Below, piece by piece: positions 5,750 to 5,758 of a DNA stretch of 5,758 bases. A model generated the notes under the pieces. That model was not told where the DNA came from. It ran no database searches and saw only the letters and a program-made list of their open reading frames with translations. How positions within the stretch are numbered: the stretch's first letter is position 1; every line of letters starts with the position of its first letter. The position numbers and the translations under genes were made by a program. Source of the DNA: JAAYJR01 sp964563975 (GTDB lineage: Bacteria; Bacteroidota; Bacteroidia; Bacteroidales; Prolixibacteraceae); NCBI GenBank assembly GCA_964563975.1, contig CAZLZJ010000092.1:1-5758 (forward strand), in the 5' to 3' direction.

Positions 5750-5758
5750 CAGCAGGCA

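Overview
The window looks like an AT-rich chromosomal segment from a member of the Bacteroidota. The main reason is a promoter element matching the Bacteroidetes -7 consensus TAnnTTTG in front of three separate transcription units. One of these also has a TTTG -33 box at the right spacing. Shine-Dalgarno sequences are absent and the gene leaders are A-rich, which fits. No RNA gene, CRISPR array, insertion sequence or phage gene is visible.

Layout. (a) 2-1072 (+): a 356-residue protein of unrecognised family. It has a hydrophobic-strand-HG ... hydrophobic-strand-GC pattern resembling the His/Cys dyad of clan CD (caspase/clostripain-like) cysteine peptidases. (b) 1249-3494 (+): a compact operon queF-queC-queE-queD behind one promoter. 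It encodes four of the five enzymes that turn GTP into preQ1, the precursor of the tRNA-modified base queuosine. Only GTP cyclohydrolase I (FolE) is missing. (c) 3502-4668 (-): a convergent three-gene operon with two different AhpD/carboxymuconolactone-decarboxylase-like proteins followed by a YeaO-like DUF488 protein. (d) 4860-5651 (-): a four-helix membrane protein with a C-terminal His/Cys domain that probably binds a metal, behind the best promoter in the window.

How the genes work together. In (b) the biochemical order is QueD (dihydroneopterin triphosphate to carboxytetrahydropterin), QueE (to carboxydeazaguanine), QueC (to preQ0) and QueF (to preQ1). All catalytic and metal-binding residues I checked are present, so the pathway should work if FolE is encoded elsewhere. 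The genes in (c) suggest a small redox or peroxide-related unit, but their substrates cannot be read from sequence. Units (a) and (d) have no visible functional link to their neighbours.

The promoter positions matter for annotation. In three genes the longest open frame begins inside or next to the -7 box, so the real start must lie further downstream (queF at 1289, the first AhpD-like gene at 4668, the membrane protein at 5651). The least explained part of the window is the first gene. I saw no clear evidence of a wholly new system.
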